In this document: positions 1 to 12,449 of the stretch, one piece after another
How the letters are laid out: the number at the start of each line of letters is the position of its first letter
How positions within the stretch are numbered: the first letter of the stretch is position 1
Assembly: GCA_026936325.1 (NCBI GenBank)
Contig: JAPTHN010000190.1
Location: 403,255-467,254 of the forward strand
Source: Platynereis dumerilii
Taxonomy: Eukaryota > Annelida > Polychaeta > Phyllodocida > Nereididae
Length of the DNA stretch: 64,000 nt
Direction: 5' to 3'
Notes under the pieces: generated by a model
What the model was told of the DNA's origin: nothing
The model's database searches: none
Seen by the model: only the letters and a program-made list of their open reading frames with translations
Made by a program: the position numbers and the translations under genes

Positions 1-1100
1 TTGACTTTCACATCAATACTGTTTTAAATAAGGCTTTTCTATCGAAGCCTTAAAAGGATATGAATCAAAATAATTAACAAACACGTTCCTGAGAATTCAT
101 TCATGTCAGATAAATTATGAACTGTATGCAGAATTTCTTTTCCCAATTAAGTCAAGATAATGTTACCTGCTCTATTTTCTGCTGCAGGACCAATTGTTAG
201 TCCTAATTGCATTCCAAACAGATTGATATGTGGTCCAATTAAGATCTGACAAACATTCAGCACATTTCTCAAATATCTCTCTTTGCACACACAGTAATGG
301 CCAAATCATTTAATTGTTTGCAAATTAATGTGCAGATTCCCCTGTAACTATTTGCTGAGTTATTACAGGCTGCAGGTGCAGGGGATAATTGGAATTATAG
401 GAAATTCTGCAAGAGCAATTTTTTATGTGTCAATCTTGCAAGCATACAGCCAGTAAGTTCTAATAAACTACTTCTCCATAATATGTATTGATTGCATTGG
501 CAATTGGATGACAGTATCCTCAGCATATGTAGCAGTATCTATGAAAGTATTCATTCAATTAAATATCTATTAATCATGCTGAGGTTACACTAAATGAGCC
601 AATTAGGCAGGCTGGTACGTTCCTCATTAGCTTTTATCTGCAGGGAAGGCCACACGATCCTCTAGAAACTAACACTCATCAAGTTTGCTTCTTCTCATAA
701 TGTCCCCAAATATGCATCATATCCATCTAATTGATTCCATCTCTTCTTTTCTTTCCTTGTTAGTGCAACATCCAAGGTTGCAATTTGCAGTAATCTTGAA
801 TAAAATTAATTCGACTAATGAGAGGGGTTATTAGGTGCCTTCTGGATCCAGTAATAAAATGACAATTGCTTTTGATACTTTTACTTCTGATACAGCCTGG
901 CAAGTATGCATACTTATTTTAATCAAATCAGCTCTGTATCCTTGTGACACAATTGAGGCATCTTGTTCTGGAAAATGAGGGAAGATTTCAGAAGACTGAG
1001 TAGTCTGAACAAAATGTCTTAACTGCATTCAAACCGTATTAAGCACGCATTGCGATTTCATTACAGAGTGTCTTGCAGAGTTGCTGGTACAAGCATTGAG
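1..1100. other. AT-rich sequence, no gene recognised
   Basis: I see no coding region, RNA gene or delimited mobile element here. Open frames are short and resemble no known protein. The stretch may be the diverged end of the duplicated backbone that becomes recognisable from about 1.1 kb. Confidence 0.5.
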
Positions 1101-1139
1101 ATAACACTTTGGGCAGATCAACCTGTAAGAAAGCAGATC

Positions 1140-2420
1140 AGAAAATTCTATCACATGACCAAGGGATCAACACCAATGAGTCAGTAATAAGAGATGCCCT
1201 GAAACCACTTGGAGTCTGTCACAAGGCCAATGAGTAGCCCAAGGCGGTCCTGTAACTGAACGTGGCAACATGATGGCAAGGAAAGATAAATAAAATGTAG
1301 ATAACCAGTAAATATGCAATGCTGTGTAAGCCTATATATAACACCGTCCATACATTTATCACTATGAGAGATGGTATGTTCGACGTGCGGATACAATAAT
1401 AAGTAAGATGAAATAGATATGATTGTAGGTAGTTGCTAAAAGGCTATATTCCTTCCAGGGGTCAGCTTCCTCCATCCTCATCCTCTAGGTGTTGACTTTC
1501 GTGACATTGACATGGCTGCGGGAGTTTGAATGATGTGTCGTATTTTGTAGCAGCATGATTGGAAGGGCAGATAGCCAAGGCAACAATGATGCAAACTTCG
1601 TCCTTACTCAAAGATGTGATGTCTGCCAACCAACTCTCATTTGGGAGGAGGGCCAGAGGGATATTCCTTCACTGTGATACTTCTGTGCTCATTTCAGGTA
1701 TGAACTCCTGGGCATCATTTCCAAATGGAGTAATAATTCCTGCTGGTTCTCATGATATGCAGTATGAGTTGTAGCAGAGACATCTTTTAAGAGTGACATC
1801 TCTCACTGCCTCTATGTTATATATCAGCAATATTGGTCCTTGTAGTGTATCTGCTCAGTCAATCATTATAAGGCTTCTGATGGAATTTCATGTGCACTGT
1901 ACATTTCGCACTTGGTGCTTATTTTATTTGTTGGGTTTTATCCAACTTGAAATAATATTTTTACTTACTTACTTTACGTATTTTGATCGGTAATGAAACC
2001 TTAATTTTGGTGTAACATATAAAAATATTTTCAGGAAAAGTATACCGTCAATGTTCATTATGAAGTGTTTCAGGCTTTCCTAGATCCTTCTTTATACAGC
2101 GTCATTTGACATAATTACCCGTACATAATTTTAAAGAGTGGAACAAAACTGTTGAAAATTTCAACTCTGGAGTAGGCTACAAATGTTTTATGTATCTGGT
2201 AACAGAAATGTCAGAAGTTTCTGCCCCCCCCCCATCATTTTAAATTACTATCATATTATCCCCATGTGCACCAAACTGCATTAGCCGCAGCTTTCACTTC
2301 AGTATCTATATACAAATGTTTTTCTCATACACTCATACAATGCCATGGGACCTCTTGAAACAAAATGGATGATGCCAAAATGGGGTTTGCCCTGGCATAA
2401 AGACTAAAAAAGCATATTTT
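1140..2420. repeat. Diverged duplicate of the 7.9-8.45 kb segment
   Basis: Two blocks of this stretch recur in the same order and orientation downstream. One contains GGGATCAACACCAATG and AAGAGATGCCCTGAAACCAC near 1,165-1,215 and matches 7,925-8,000. The other contains CTGCATTAGCCGCAGC and CAATGCCATGGGACCTC near 2,275-2,355 and matches 8,335-8,415. The copies are old, with many substitutions and small gaps. This is the most upstream sign of the tandem duplication that fills the window. No reading frame is kept between the two copies. Confidence 0.55.
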
Positions 2421-2904
2421 ACATTAGATAAATCATTTTGACCCAAAAGCAGTTTATAACAGCTTAATACGCTTATATTTTAAAAATGTGCACGGAGACA
2501 AGTTGCATAGACATATTGCTACTCTTATACTTTTAAACATGAATAGAACCTTGGGAAACAGTTCTGATGCTTTGGACGAATACAAATAGTCTATGTATTT
2601 TCTTTATATATTGCACTAATTAATTCCATGCCTGGATATGGCTCAGGGCTATCTGATTCATTCATTTGTCATGTGTACACTATATTTTGTGACATCATTT
2701 AATAAATTATGGACATAAAATAACCATTAAAATCACTACAAAAATAACGTGCTTGCATTCAAATTCTGAAAGAGATATTAAGTGTACAAAATTCCGAACA
2801 AATTGCTTAGTCTCCGCTTGTAAAAACCAATTGCAGCTTTAGTTATCCTTCGCTTTATTAGCGATCTCCTGCCTGTCCCAATTAGTCGAATTAACGTCGG
2901 AACA
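2421..2904. other. AT-rich sequence, nothing recognised
   Basis: No gene, RNA or delimited repeat is visible. It leads into a pyrimidine-rich tract. Confidence 0.4.
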
Positions 2905-3180
2905 TTAACTTCCTCCTTCTCTTTCGTATCCTCTTGCTCATTTTGCTCTCCTTGTTCTTCTTGCACTTTTTTCTCCACTTGTTCTTCTCATCCTCACCCT
3001 GTCCTTTCCCCTCCTATTTCTCCTTCCCTTTTTCATCCTTTCTCCTCTTCACCACCTTCTTCCACTTCCCCTCTTTCTCCTTCACATTTGCTTCCTTATC
3101 CTCCCATTCCTCCTCTTCCTTCTCATCTTCTTACTAGCTCCTCTTCCAGCCATCTTCCTTTTCCCCTTCATTTTAGTCAT
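2905..3180. repeat. Polypyrimidine (CTT/TCC-rich) tract
   Basis: About 275 bases consist almost only of C and T, built from irregular CTTCTC, TCCTCC and CCCTTTT words. The complementary strand is polypurine and yields a Glu/Lys-rich frame that looks like an artefact of composition. Such tracts can form triplex DNA. I see no splice or gene context that would make it a long polypyrimidine tract of an intron. Confidence 0.75.
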
Positions 3181-3951
3181 ACAGTTGGTCTTGATAGATA
3201 GTTGCCTTAAAAGTGTCGATATCCTTTGCATTCATTATCAGACCCTTGGTGCCTCGAGTATTTCATCTTAATTTTTTCCTTACTCGTACTTCTTTTATTT
3301 TTATTTTTATTGTACATTTGCATTCATTGACCACTGAACTTCATGTATTATATCTCCCATTTCCTTTCATGCTCCCGTCACAGGTCTTCTTGGCATTGAA
3401 CAAGAGCTTTAGCCAAGCAGAGATGGTGAAGCCCTAAGCATGGTAATGGCCGAATTATGCCTTCTCATGTCTTGACAATGTGTGTCTCAATCCCACAGGC
3501 CAACTTGGTGGAATCTTGTAAGCATGGTGTAAGGAGAGGCATCAGAGGATAAGTATTTACAGAGGATAAGTATTTTTAAAACGTTTTTCTTGTTACGAGT
3601 GTGCTCCGTTCCAAATGTGACTCCACATATTTCTTATCATTCAGTTACTGTATCTTTATGAGTACTGTGCCCATTGCAAGATGGTACTTACAGGACATTG
3701 CTTATTATGGACAAGGAAAGTTGAAGCAAAGTGTTTCATTCTGTGATTCATTAATTGACGTAACAACAACTCATACTTAACACCATGTAAAGGTTTTCCA
3801 GCGATAAAAACAAGAAAAATCAGATTATATAATTATTACATGTATTCACTGATTCGGTTATTAACTTGACAGAGCAATGATAGCCATATACTGCATCCAG
3901 GATATTGCAATTTCCCGAGATTTGTTCTGTGTCTCTTTGAGCCTTTCTCTT
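3181..3951. other. No gene recognised
   Basis: Short open frames only, none resembling a known family. No inverted or tandem repeat was seen by eye. Confidence 0.4.
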
Positions 3952-5080
3952 GGCATGACGATCAGTTTTCCATCCTGATCAAGATAGGTCTTAAAGGTAA
4001 AGACTCATTTGTCTCGATGCATGCCTTGATATGAATACGAAAATGGATGTTGCTTGAACCTGAAATGACCTTTGAAGAAAAGTTCAACTTCCAAAAGCTT
4101 TGAATTGCTTAGAGACATGCATCTATCAATGTCTGGTCACTAGGATCAAGGATGATTTGAGAAGATTCACAAGAGGAAAACACACTGAACTCTTTTGGGC
4201 AAATCATAGGCAGAAGTGGTGGCATCAATTTGCTTATCAGAAAAGCCACTAGAATTTCTAAATTGAAATGCTCATTACACCCTCCACTCAGTACCGTAAT
4301 ATGGGTTGAATTGGGACAAAATTGGTAATTTTTCTGTGACAACATGGACAAAAATCAACTCAGAAATTTAAATATGATATCAAATTGTGTCCGAGCAGAA
4401 GGTATGATTTTCCATAGGAGCGTGAAATGATATCTTAAATTGCCAAGGCCCAGGGCCGAAAAGACCACAGTCCCAATTCACCCCATAGTTTGGGGTAAAT
4501 CGGGACACTCAATTATTTCAACAATCAATACTTCCTAGCTTCTTTCAGTGATTGATTCTTATGACTAAACATTAGAAAACATCTTCAATTTGCAAAATAT
4601 TTATTTTGAGGAAAATCTGAAATCAATTCCATTGATAATATTCAGATTATAAAAATGTGATATATGACAGAAAAGCATAAAAAACTGCTAATCTGTCAGG
4701 TGATTACTAATTTTGGACGAAATACACAATAAATGATGCCAAGTTAAGTAATACTCATCAAATGCCATGCTAGTAAGTACATTCGAATGAAAATTTGTGG
4801 AGTATATTTTTATTATTTCCGAAAACTTTGTCATTGACCTGGATCTTAACCCACGATCGAACATTACATAATCCCATATATCTATACTACTATCCTGGTC
4901 CCCTCATACCATTTTATATTGAAAAAAAGTTTCCTGCAATTTTGATTGCTCTGGCGTTTATATTTTTTGAGGAATGTACAAAGTTTTGATCACCATGTCA
5001 AAATTCAAATTATGCAGTGTCAAGTTTATGGTTCTGCAGCTCCTCACTGCCTGCAGTTAGAAGTATGAAATTCCATCACA

Positions 5081-5342
5081 ATATGGATCCCCGGGAGGCA
5101 AAGTGAACCAACCCTGAAATTCAAAAATAGGTTTTAACAAATTTGTAATGCTCATTGTTCTGAAACTTTTTCAGTTACATATATTGCAATTATGACAAAT
5201 TTAATTTATAAAGTCACATTAAAGTTGTTATAATTGCAAGATATGTAACTAAAAAAGTTTCAGAACCATGAGCATTACAATTTGGTTAAACCTGTATTTA
5301 GAATTTCAGGGTTGGTTCACTTTGCCTCCCGGGGATCCATAT
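5081..5342. mobile_element. Palindromic MITE (about 262 bp)
   Basis: Almost the whole segment is one imperfect palindrome with arms of about 120 bp. Both ends read ATATGGATCCCCGGGAGGC inwards, followed by AAAGTGAACCAACCCTGAAA on each arm. A short AT-rich loop lies near 5,195-5,215. A TA target duplication would fit a Tc1/mariner-type MITE, but the end sequence is itself ATAT, so the boundary is ambiguous by two bases. There is no coding capacity. Confidence 0.75.
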
Positions 5343-5474
5343 GTGCTGGTATGTGTACTATACATGTGCCAAAATGAATACCCTAGGTTTAGTCGAAGTA
5401 GTTGATCTTCGAAGATATAATACACATCCCTGTTCTGTCCCAATTCACCCCTGTGTCCCTGCTCACCCCATATT

Positions 5475-5715
5475 ATGGTTTTGTTTTGTTTGTTTGTTTG
5501 TGTTTTACACCTCTGCAACACCTTAGTGGGCTATATCGAGGCAGGCGATCGCCGTATGATGATGAGATGAGAAGACTGTGAGTCTGGTACAGGTACATGC
5601 CCTATTAATTCAGGGATGCCCAGGGTCTTTCAGTTGCCCCAGCATAGAACACTGGATACAACCCGCCTCCATGGGCTCGGACTAAAATGAGTTCCGGGGT
5701 GGCCCCATATTACCA
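5475..5715 (-). mobile_element. SINE-like or RTE-tail fragment with (AAAC)n 3' tail
   Basis: On the minus strand this unusually GC-rich patch ends with GGTGTTGCAGAGGTGTAAAA and then ACACAAACAAACAAACAAAA. A tail of AAAC repeats after a GTAAAACAC motif is typical of RTE-mobilised short elements in invertebrates. A GGGTTGTATCC stretch resembles a degenerate pol III B box, but it lies too close to any candidate A box to be convincing. Target duplications were not found. Confidence 0.4.
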
Positions 5716-6068
5716 TATTACGGTACATAATGCCTTGCACTTAACCGGACTGAATGTTGATTTCATAGCAACACCAACTTTGTATGTCACAGAGATGTGT
5801 CGTTTCCATTACTTAATCGTTGAAGATAATTTTGTATTGCTAAAAGTAAAAGCATCACAATAGTATGATTTTTTACTCCCTGAAATCGCCAAACACAGCA
5901 ACCACTTCTGTCTATGATTTGCCCAAGGGAGTTCAGTGTGTTTTCCTTTTGTGAATCAAATCATCCTTGATCCTTGTGAGCAGACATTGATACATGTCTC
6001 CAAGCAATATCTCACAAAGCACAGACACAAAGGTTTTTGAAGTTGAACTTTTCATTCAAAGGTTATTT

Positions 6069-7699
6069 GGGCAGTTTTACGGTATTTGCACTCGGCTGAT
6101 TTTTCGTCTTTAAGCAATTACTCTGAGAAAAGTATGACAGGTACGCTGAAATTTGTCTTGGTGGCAGTCTTGCACTATATTGAAGTATATGTGTACCAAA
6201 TTTTACCTTGCTACAATGCTTACTTTTGAAACAGTAGGCGATTTATGACCAATTCTTGCACTTTTTTGTGTCTCACGGAGAGTTTCACATATTTTTATGG
6301 CAACACAGAAAAGCAAAGGCAGGCACTTGTGATTCATGTTAATGATGCCTGTCTAGACCCATGTCTTGGGCATAAAATACAGCAGGTTTCATCTGAATAA
6401 CTTATATACAACATGACTTGGGTCCTAAAATGTAAAAAATGGCAGATGTCAAAAATTTTGTTTTCGATGGACCATCAGTTGCTTTATATGCTGGTATGAG
6501 TAGGTATCAAAGAATGTGTATACTGTTTGTGTTAATTTTGAAGCTTGAGACATATCTCAAGGTAAAACAGAAACATTTGTTTCACTAACCATAATTGGTT
6601 TTCAGAATGTGAGGCTTGAATGTGATGTCAAAAAAAGCATGTCCTCTCCAACCCATAGAAAAAACACTAAGTGTTTTGTAGATAAAACAAGCTATTTGTG
6701 TATCTTTTGCTCAATCATGTGCCTTTACAAGTATGTGACAAATACAAGTTAAAAAGATATCCAGGCCATGTTCATACATTTTCTTAGAAATTAAAATTCA
6801 TGATGTCAAAAAAATGTCCTCTCCAACCCATCAGAAATTTTGCTCTGATTCGTGCGTTTTAACACTGAATTCATTGAAGAAACGGCCATGGTTATACAAA
6901 CTAAGTAAACCTGGATGCCTAAAAAGGGTTTTGATAAGTATTGAAAATGTCAAATATATTATCTTTCGTTATCTATTACACTATTTTGAGAAAATCAAAA
7001 TTGAGAAAAAAGTTGATTTATTTGTGTCATATATCGATATATTAGTCATTTTTTACTATTAATTGAATGACTTTAAAGGATAATAACCAAATATCTTGCT
7101 AATGGAGCCATCAAAGATGATTTTTCAAAAGGCGCCTGATTTTCGGTCATTTTCGGGGGTTTTTTGCTCCAAAACACTATGTTTGACACAGCCGAACACC
7201 ATGAGTTTCAATCGTATAGTTACAAAACTTGACATCGGGTTAATAGGATACCTAGGGATTATTAACCATGGAAATCATGTGTCTTTTGAGACTAGTACCC
7301 TACTCAACAGAAACTTTCAAGGTAATGGCAAGCCAGATTTCTGTAATTTCGTAATAAAAATGGTAAAAAAAAAATTGTGGCATGTTTAATCAAAATTAAA
7401 GTTTTGTATGGGTTTTGATGTTCCTATACAACAATATGGCTTGATTTCCAAGAATAAGAATGGGTGAAAATTGTTTCTGGACGGATATTTTTCCTGATAA
7501 ACAGTTTTTTCAAGAATCAACCCTTGCCTACTTTAAGTAGCGGTATTTTGGTAGTGAACCACCAAATCACTTCAGTCCTCTTTGATTATAGAAACAGTAC
7601 TATGTTAATTTTAAGATAGGATGATGGAAATTCTCAAATTCCAAACTTTATTTTGACCCCCCATGAGACACTTTGAGTGCAAATACTGTAAAACTGCCC
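6069..7699. mobile_element. 1.6-kb terminal-inverted-repeat element, 4-bp target duplication
   Basis: The left end reads GGGCAGTTTTACGGTATTTG. The inverted right end reads GGGCAGTTTTACAGTATTTG, and the match continues through CACTC. Both sides are flanked by ATTT (6,065-6,068 and 7,700-7,703). The opposite arm of the surrounding element, near 4,050-4,070, preserves the uninserted junction with a single ATTT, which supports the boundaries. Inside, a segment with GATGTCAAAAAA and TGTCCTCTCCAACCCAT occurs twice (about 6,624 and 6,803). No transposase is recognisable. A GGG start and a 4-bp duplication would suit Sola-like or similar cut-and-paste families, but that is only a guess. Confidence 0.75.
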
Positions 7700-7811
7700 A
7701 TTTCAGGTTCAAGCAACATCCATTTTCTTACTCATATCAAGGCATCTATAACAAATGAGTCTTTACGTTTAAGACCTATCTTGATCATGTTGGAAAACTG
7801 ATCGTCATGCC

Positions 7812-8700
7812 TTCTGCATACTGTGTGGTATGTGTTACACTCATGAGCCATGAGCACAGACCCCTTGCAGAATACCTCATGATAAGAAGATTTAATTTAG
7901 GGAAAGTAATTCCATGGCATGACCAGGGACCAGTGTTCAATGGATCTGGGGATAAGAGATGCCTCCCAGCCACTTGGGGTTTCTCTCATAATGCCAATGC
8001 TTTGCCGAAGCTGGTGCCCCTAACACACCAGAGTAACAGCAAGACAGCACTATACCTGATTGACAATATAAGATCAAAAGACAGATAGAAAGAAACAAAT
8101 TCAATGACAGACAGAAAATATGTTCCTTTGAGAGAAATGACACAAGCTGAGAAGTAAAATCTACAAAACTATGTAAACTAAACTTGTCAAATTTTCCCTG
8201 TTAATAAGGTCACAATGGTGTTGTTTGAACACAAGTAAGCACTTGAAAACTGCTATGTTTCAAAATTTGCACAAAGAATAGCAAAACGCCATGACTACCC
8301 ATCCATTTCAATTACTGTCATATAATGTGGGCCAACTGCATTAGCAGCTCACTTTCATTCCTTTCTGTATTCATACTCAAATGCATTATGCATACAATGT
8401 CATGGGATCTCTTAAATGGATGATGTCAACAATAGGTCAGGTTTTTATGTCATAGTGCAAAAGGTGGAAATTCCGAGAGCAAAATCTGCTACATTTGTAA
8501 TAATCTACACTTACTGTATTATCTGGCTAAATAAATATGTGTAATAGAAGTACATGAATGCAAGACTGTGTGATGAATGCATAATCAATTTTCCGAAGTT
8601 GAAGCTATTGCAGTCCCAATCATTTGAGGTAATCTTAGAATGTATCTATCAAGAGAATATCAAAGAAATCTTAGAATTAATCTAGATGAAAACTGGTGTC
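7812..8700. repeat. Backbone segment homologous to 1.1-2.4 kb
   Basis: This contains the partner copies of the blocks described at 1,140-2,420 (AAGAGATGCCTCCCAGCCAC near 7,960 and CATACAATGTCATGGGATCT near 8,393). No gene is recognised, and short open frames are not kept between copies. Confidence 0.55.
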
Positions 8701-9431
8701 ATGCATAAAGAATTAGGTTTGTGCCAAATATATTATAGACAAGAAGAGAAGCACAGCTACTCTCAGTCTGACAACTTATTATGTCGGAATATGTCCAGCA
8801 TAAAATCAGCTGCTGGTTATATAACGATAAGATATAACACCTGAACAGTCACAAAAAGGATTTATCAAATGTTTCTCATCTGGGTTCTGAAAAAAATTAT
8901 CAGAAGTGTGTATCTAAAATTAGTCATTGCCACAAAATTTGGGTTATCGTATCATTTATCTGTAGATGGCCGTATATTCTTTCAGTGCCTGATATCACAT
9001 AATGCTATATTGTGACTGATCACTTTTATGCTTGATAGTCGGTATAAATTCCTCATGCTGTGGGTAATCCCGTGGGCCAAACAAAATTGCCTCTCATGCC
9101 CTGTCTTTCCACATAGATTGTCAACTCTTTCTTGTCAGTTGCTCGGATATAATTACATACTGATAAAATTATTTGTTCCATGATGACAGGCAGGCTCCAG
9201 CAACGTCCAATCCGCATATATTTCAAATTTACACACTTTTCAAGGCTGACTATAACTTGAAACATTTCTTTGGATAGCCCAGAAAACCATAATGACACAA
9301 CGATTATTATTAACTTCCGAATTTTCTGGAATATCCTCTACATATTTCACTGCCACTCCTATATCAAACTAGTTTTTAATTGTTTGCTTCATACCACCAA
9401 TATGACCACTGTGGTTCATCATAGGCTTGCT

Positions 9432-9662
9432 CATAGGCGTACGACGCGCGTGATTTTTTGGGGGGGGGGGCAAGCGACATTTGCCCGAATTTCAACATCT
9501 AGATTTAACACCATTTCAAATGAAATTGGCTGGAAATCATTATTTTTCAATAGTGATTATTCAATCATCTGCCCGAATTTTTTTAGCCTTTTTGCCTGAA
9601 TCTTACTGCCTCCCCAACTTTTGGCGATCGCCCCCCCTTCCCCCCCCTCCGATACGCCTATG
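9432..9662. mobile_element. hAT-like MITE, 231 bp, 8-bp target duplication
   Basis: The ends are inverted copies of CATAGGCGTA. The 8-bp word GGCTTGCT flanks both sides (9,424-9,431 and 9,663-9,670). An 8-bp duplication is the hallmark of hAT-type insertion. Next to the ends are a G-rich run on the left and C-rich runs on the right, which would pair in a foldback. The interior has no transposase. A second member of the same family lies at 60,603-60,759. Confidence 0.85.
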
Positions 9663-9752
9663 GGCTTGCTGAAAAAATAAGTCACTTGTTTATAGTCAAT
9701 CATGCTTGAGATTGACCATAAACAAGTGACTTATTTTTTCAGCAAGCCCATA
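9659..9752. repeat. Near-perfect hairpin palindrome, 42-bp arms
   Basis: The arms 9,659-9,700 and 9,711-9,752 are reverse complements with one visible mismatch, separated by the 10-base loop CATGCTTGAG. The left arm begins within the last bases of the hAT-like MITE and runs into host sequence. The sister unit (about 13,308-13,350) has only the left-arm sequence and no palindrome. The right arm therefore looks like an inverted copy made after the MITE inserted, replacing some host sequence. Confidence 0.85.
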
Positions 9753-12449
9753 CCGTATTGGCTCCAGGCAGGTCGTTGAACTGGCTTTGATGGGTGTACC
9801 CTTTTTTGCCGAGTTTGTCAAAGGTTATACTTTTATTGAACGGAGCTTGATGATATGATCTTGAAGCACTTGGAAAGTAATAGGTAAAATCATCATATCA
9901 TATAGTTTTGTGTTTCATTACAATTGTCACAACAAAAATATGTATTCTGCAAAGGTAGGAGAGATCGGCAAGCAATTAGTTCTTATATAGCTTGGCAATG
10001 ATGTTGAAATAAATTGCATCTTCTTGTTTTTGGTGCTCTGCAACACAGCAACAATCACTACAGGAACTCAATCTGATTCTAATACTGTATGCCAACCAAC
10101 CTAACAACACCTAATCTGGTGAACACTTTTCTTTGATCCGTTGCCCGGGGACCAACTGAGTGCCTACTAGTCTTTGGTGTGTCAGAGTAAGCTGCAGCTG
10201 TGTGCAATATTTCTTTATCCTTTTGTGCTGCAGAGGTAGAAATTCCATTTAATATCATCTGCTACAGAATCCAACAGCATGATGTAATTTTGTTACAAAT
10301 CATCTGATGTGCTGGAGTTTGGTGGACTCCTTCCGGGATACATTTCAGAAAAATATCATATCGGGCAACTGATGGGATTCTGTTTTGTAAAGGGTATCTT
10401 TGTACAAGCAATAGATACCACATGTGATGCTTAATTTTACTCTTGAAGATTCATGAGACAAGACCAAATGGCTGTTATATGAGAGTCACACCATTTTAAA
10501 ATCATATATTTGATTAGTTGCCATAGATCTGCATAGAGTGAATGATGTTATACTCTCATGTTGCATCCAACTTCAGTGCAGTGCTCAGGTTGTATATTGT
10601 GTTGTTTCAATAACTCTGGCCTCTCTTAAACAGGAACCAGTCAGGGAATGGCAATTACAAAGAGATTAGATTCCCAGGCAGCTGATTGCGAAAATGTCGG
10701 ATGTGGAACCATTTGTCTTTGGAAGACTAAAGTGATAGCAGAACTGGATAGAGCAGACGAGCTATTGCGAGCTGATTCAGCTGGGACTAGCCGTATATGA
10801 CAGAGAAGGGGATAAACATATGAAAAAGACTTCTTTATGGCGTGAGTCATCAAAACACATCATTGAGACTCATAACTGCTCTGCAACTGCATTTATAAAT
10901 TCCCCATAACTCTGCTTGCAAAATAGATTTTCTCTCATTCCATGCCCTCCCCCATAAATACTCTCTCCAAACCCTTACAAATCCAGTCAGTTGCTCAGAT
11001 TTAATCACTTGTTGATATAATCATCTTTTCCATATCACACTGTGGGAGGCCTATTTAAAAAGTGATGAAGCCACAGGGCGTAGTTTCAGCTGGGTTCTCA
11101 AAATTTGATACTTCAGCAATAGCTCTGTATAATTTGTCATTTTATTTTTGAATTCTTCCTAGCTATCATCTGATTTTTACAAGCAAACCTCCAGCAAACA
11201 ACTGACCTACAGAGTTTTTGCAGTTGATGCATAGTCATAAAATGGAGATGGCAATTTGGCTAATGAGCACTTATTCACTCATAAAGTTGTGCAATAACTA
11301 AACTTGATGGGATGCATTACTGTAATCATGGATAAATGCTGTAATTTGCGGGATATTTATATTCCCATCTCTTGTGTTAGGTTTGCAGTTTGATGTAGAC
11401 TGGATTGATATTAATGAGAATAGGCCTCATAGATTGCAATTGAAGCAGAGACACATTTCCTGATGAAGTGTTCAGCAACAAGAGCCTTTGTATCTGTAAC
11501 TCGATCTTTTGAAATTCATCCAAGTCTACATACCTTCCAACGAAGATTGATGCAGATTAGAGAAAACATCTGAGAAACTGAGAAAGGACAAAGAAACTGA
11601 ACTCATAGGAGGAAAACATGGGCATAAACCAGCTTCTCTGCAAGCATAAACCTAAGTAAAATTCAGGAAATTATTTTTTCATCACTTCAAAGAACACTTA
11701 ATTAGCAACATATATAAACAAAATCTAGATCGGTAATAAAACAGTTTGATCCCATGCACTCTTACTGCAAACTAGACTTATGAACAACTTTTTCTTGCAT
11801 TAGTAGAGTCACAATACGCAAAGCTGGAAGATATTTCACATTTGTTAAAGTCAATACCAACTGAGTTTAACCTCTGTAAATGAAATGATACCAAATTAGC
11901 TTGATATTTGCCCGAGTATGTCGCTGCCAGATGAAGCTTGTTTATTTCGTGAGTTGGTCAATCCTGATCTTGATTTCTTATTGGAAGTCAATAAAACTGT
12001 AAATTCTCCTATTTCCCTCTGCTTTTGGAAAGGTAGAAATGACGCTAAATATCCAATAAGACATAAGGAACATGTATGCAAGGAAAGTTGTCCTATGAGA
12101 GGTACAATTTCGCATGCAGGATAACAAAGCAATGCCCCAGCTTTTGAACACAGTTCTTTGGTCTTTGCCCTGAGACCAACCAAGTGACCACTAATCTTTG
12201 ACTTGTCAGAGTAAGCTACAGCTGTGTGCAATATCTCTCTGTCCTATTGTATCAGTAATGGTGTTGGTTCCAGATAGCATTAGGCCTATCTGTCAAAAGA
12301 ACAGAAAGCCATGCATGATTTTTATACTGAATAATGAACTTTGAACACCTCCCAGAGTGTGTAACAATTTTGAGCGCATGATATCTCAGCACGATAGCAC
12401 TGATAACAGACTTACACGATTACTTTGAAATACTAGCAATGGGTGTGAG

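Larger units (their letters stand above)
3952..7811. mobile_element. Composite inverted-repeat element with nested insertions
   Basis: The ends are inverted copies. The left end begins GGCATGACGATCAGTTTTCC, and the reverse complement of the right end begins with the same bases. The match runs on for about 110 bp (3,952-4,062 against 7,704-7,811). The next part of the left arm (about 4,063-4,300) is inverted at about 5,720-6,064. The right arm is therefore split by the 1.6-kb element at 6,069-7,699. With that element removed, the arms are roughly 350 bp each. No transposase frame is visible. The centre also holds a palindromic MITE and a SINE-like piece. The target duplication is unclear: only TT is shared at the flanks. 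The superfamily is unknown. Confidence 0.65.

Noticed and set aside
2778-3137. Glu/Lys-rich minus-strand frame and Ser/Phe-rich plus-strand frame
   Set aside because: Both follow from the polypyrimidine composition of the tract.
11896-12231. 111-codon minus-strand frame over blocks C and A
   Set aside because: The matching positions in other units carry stops and shifts, so it is not conserved.
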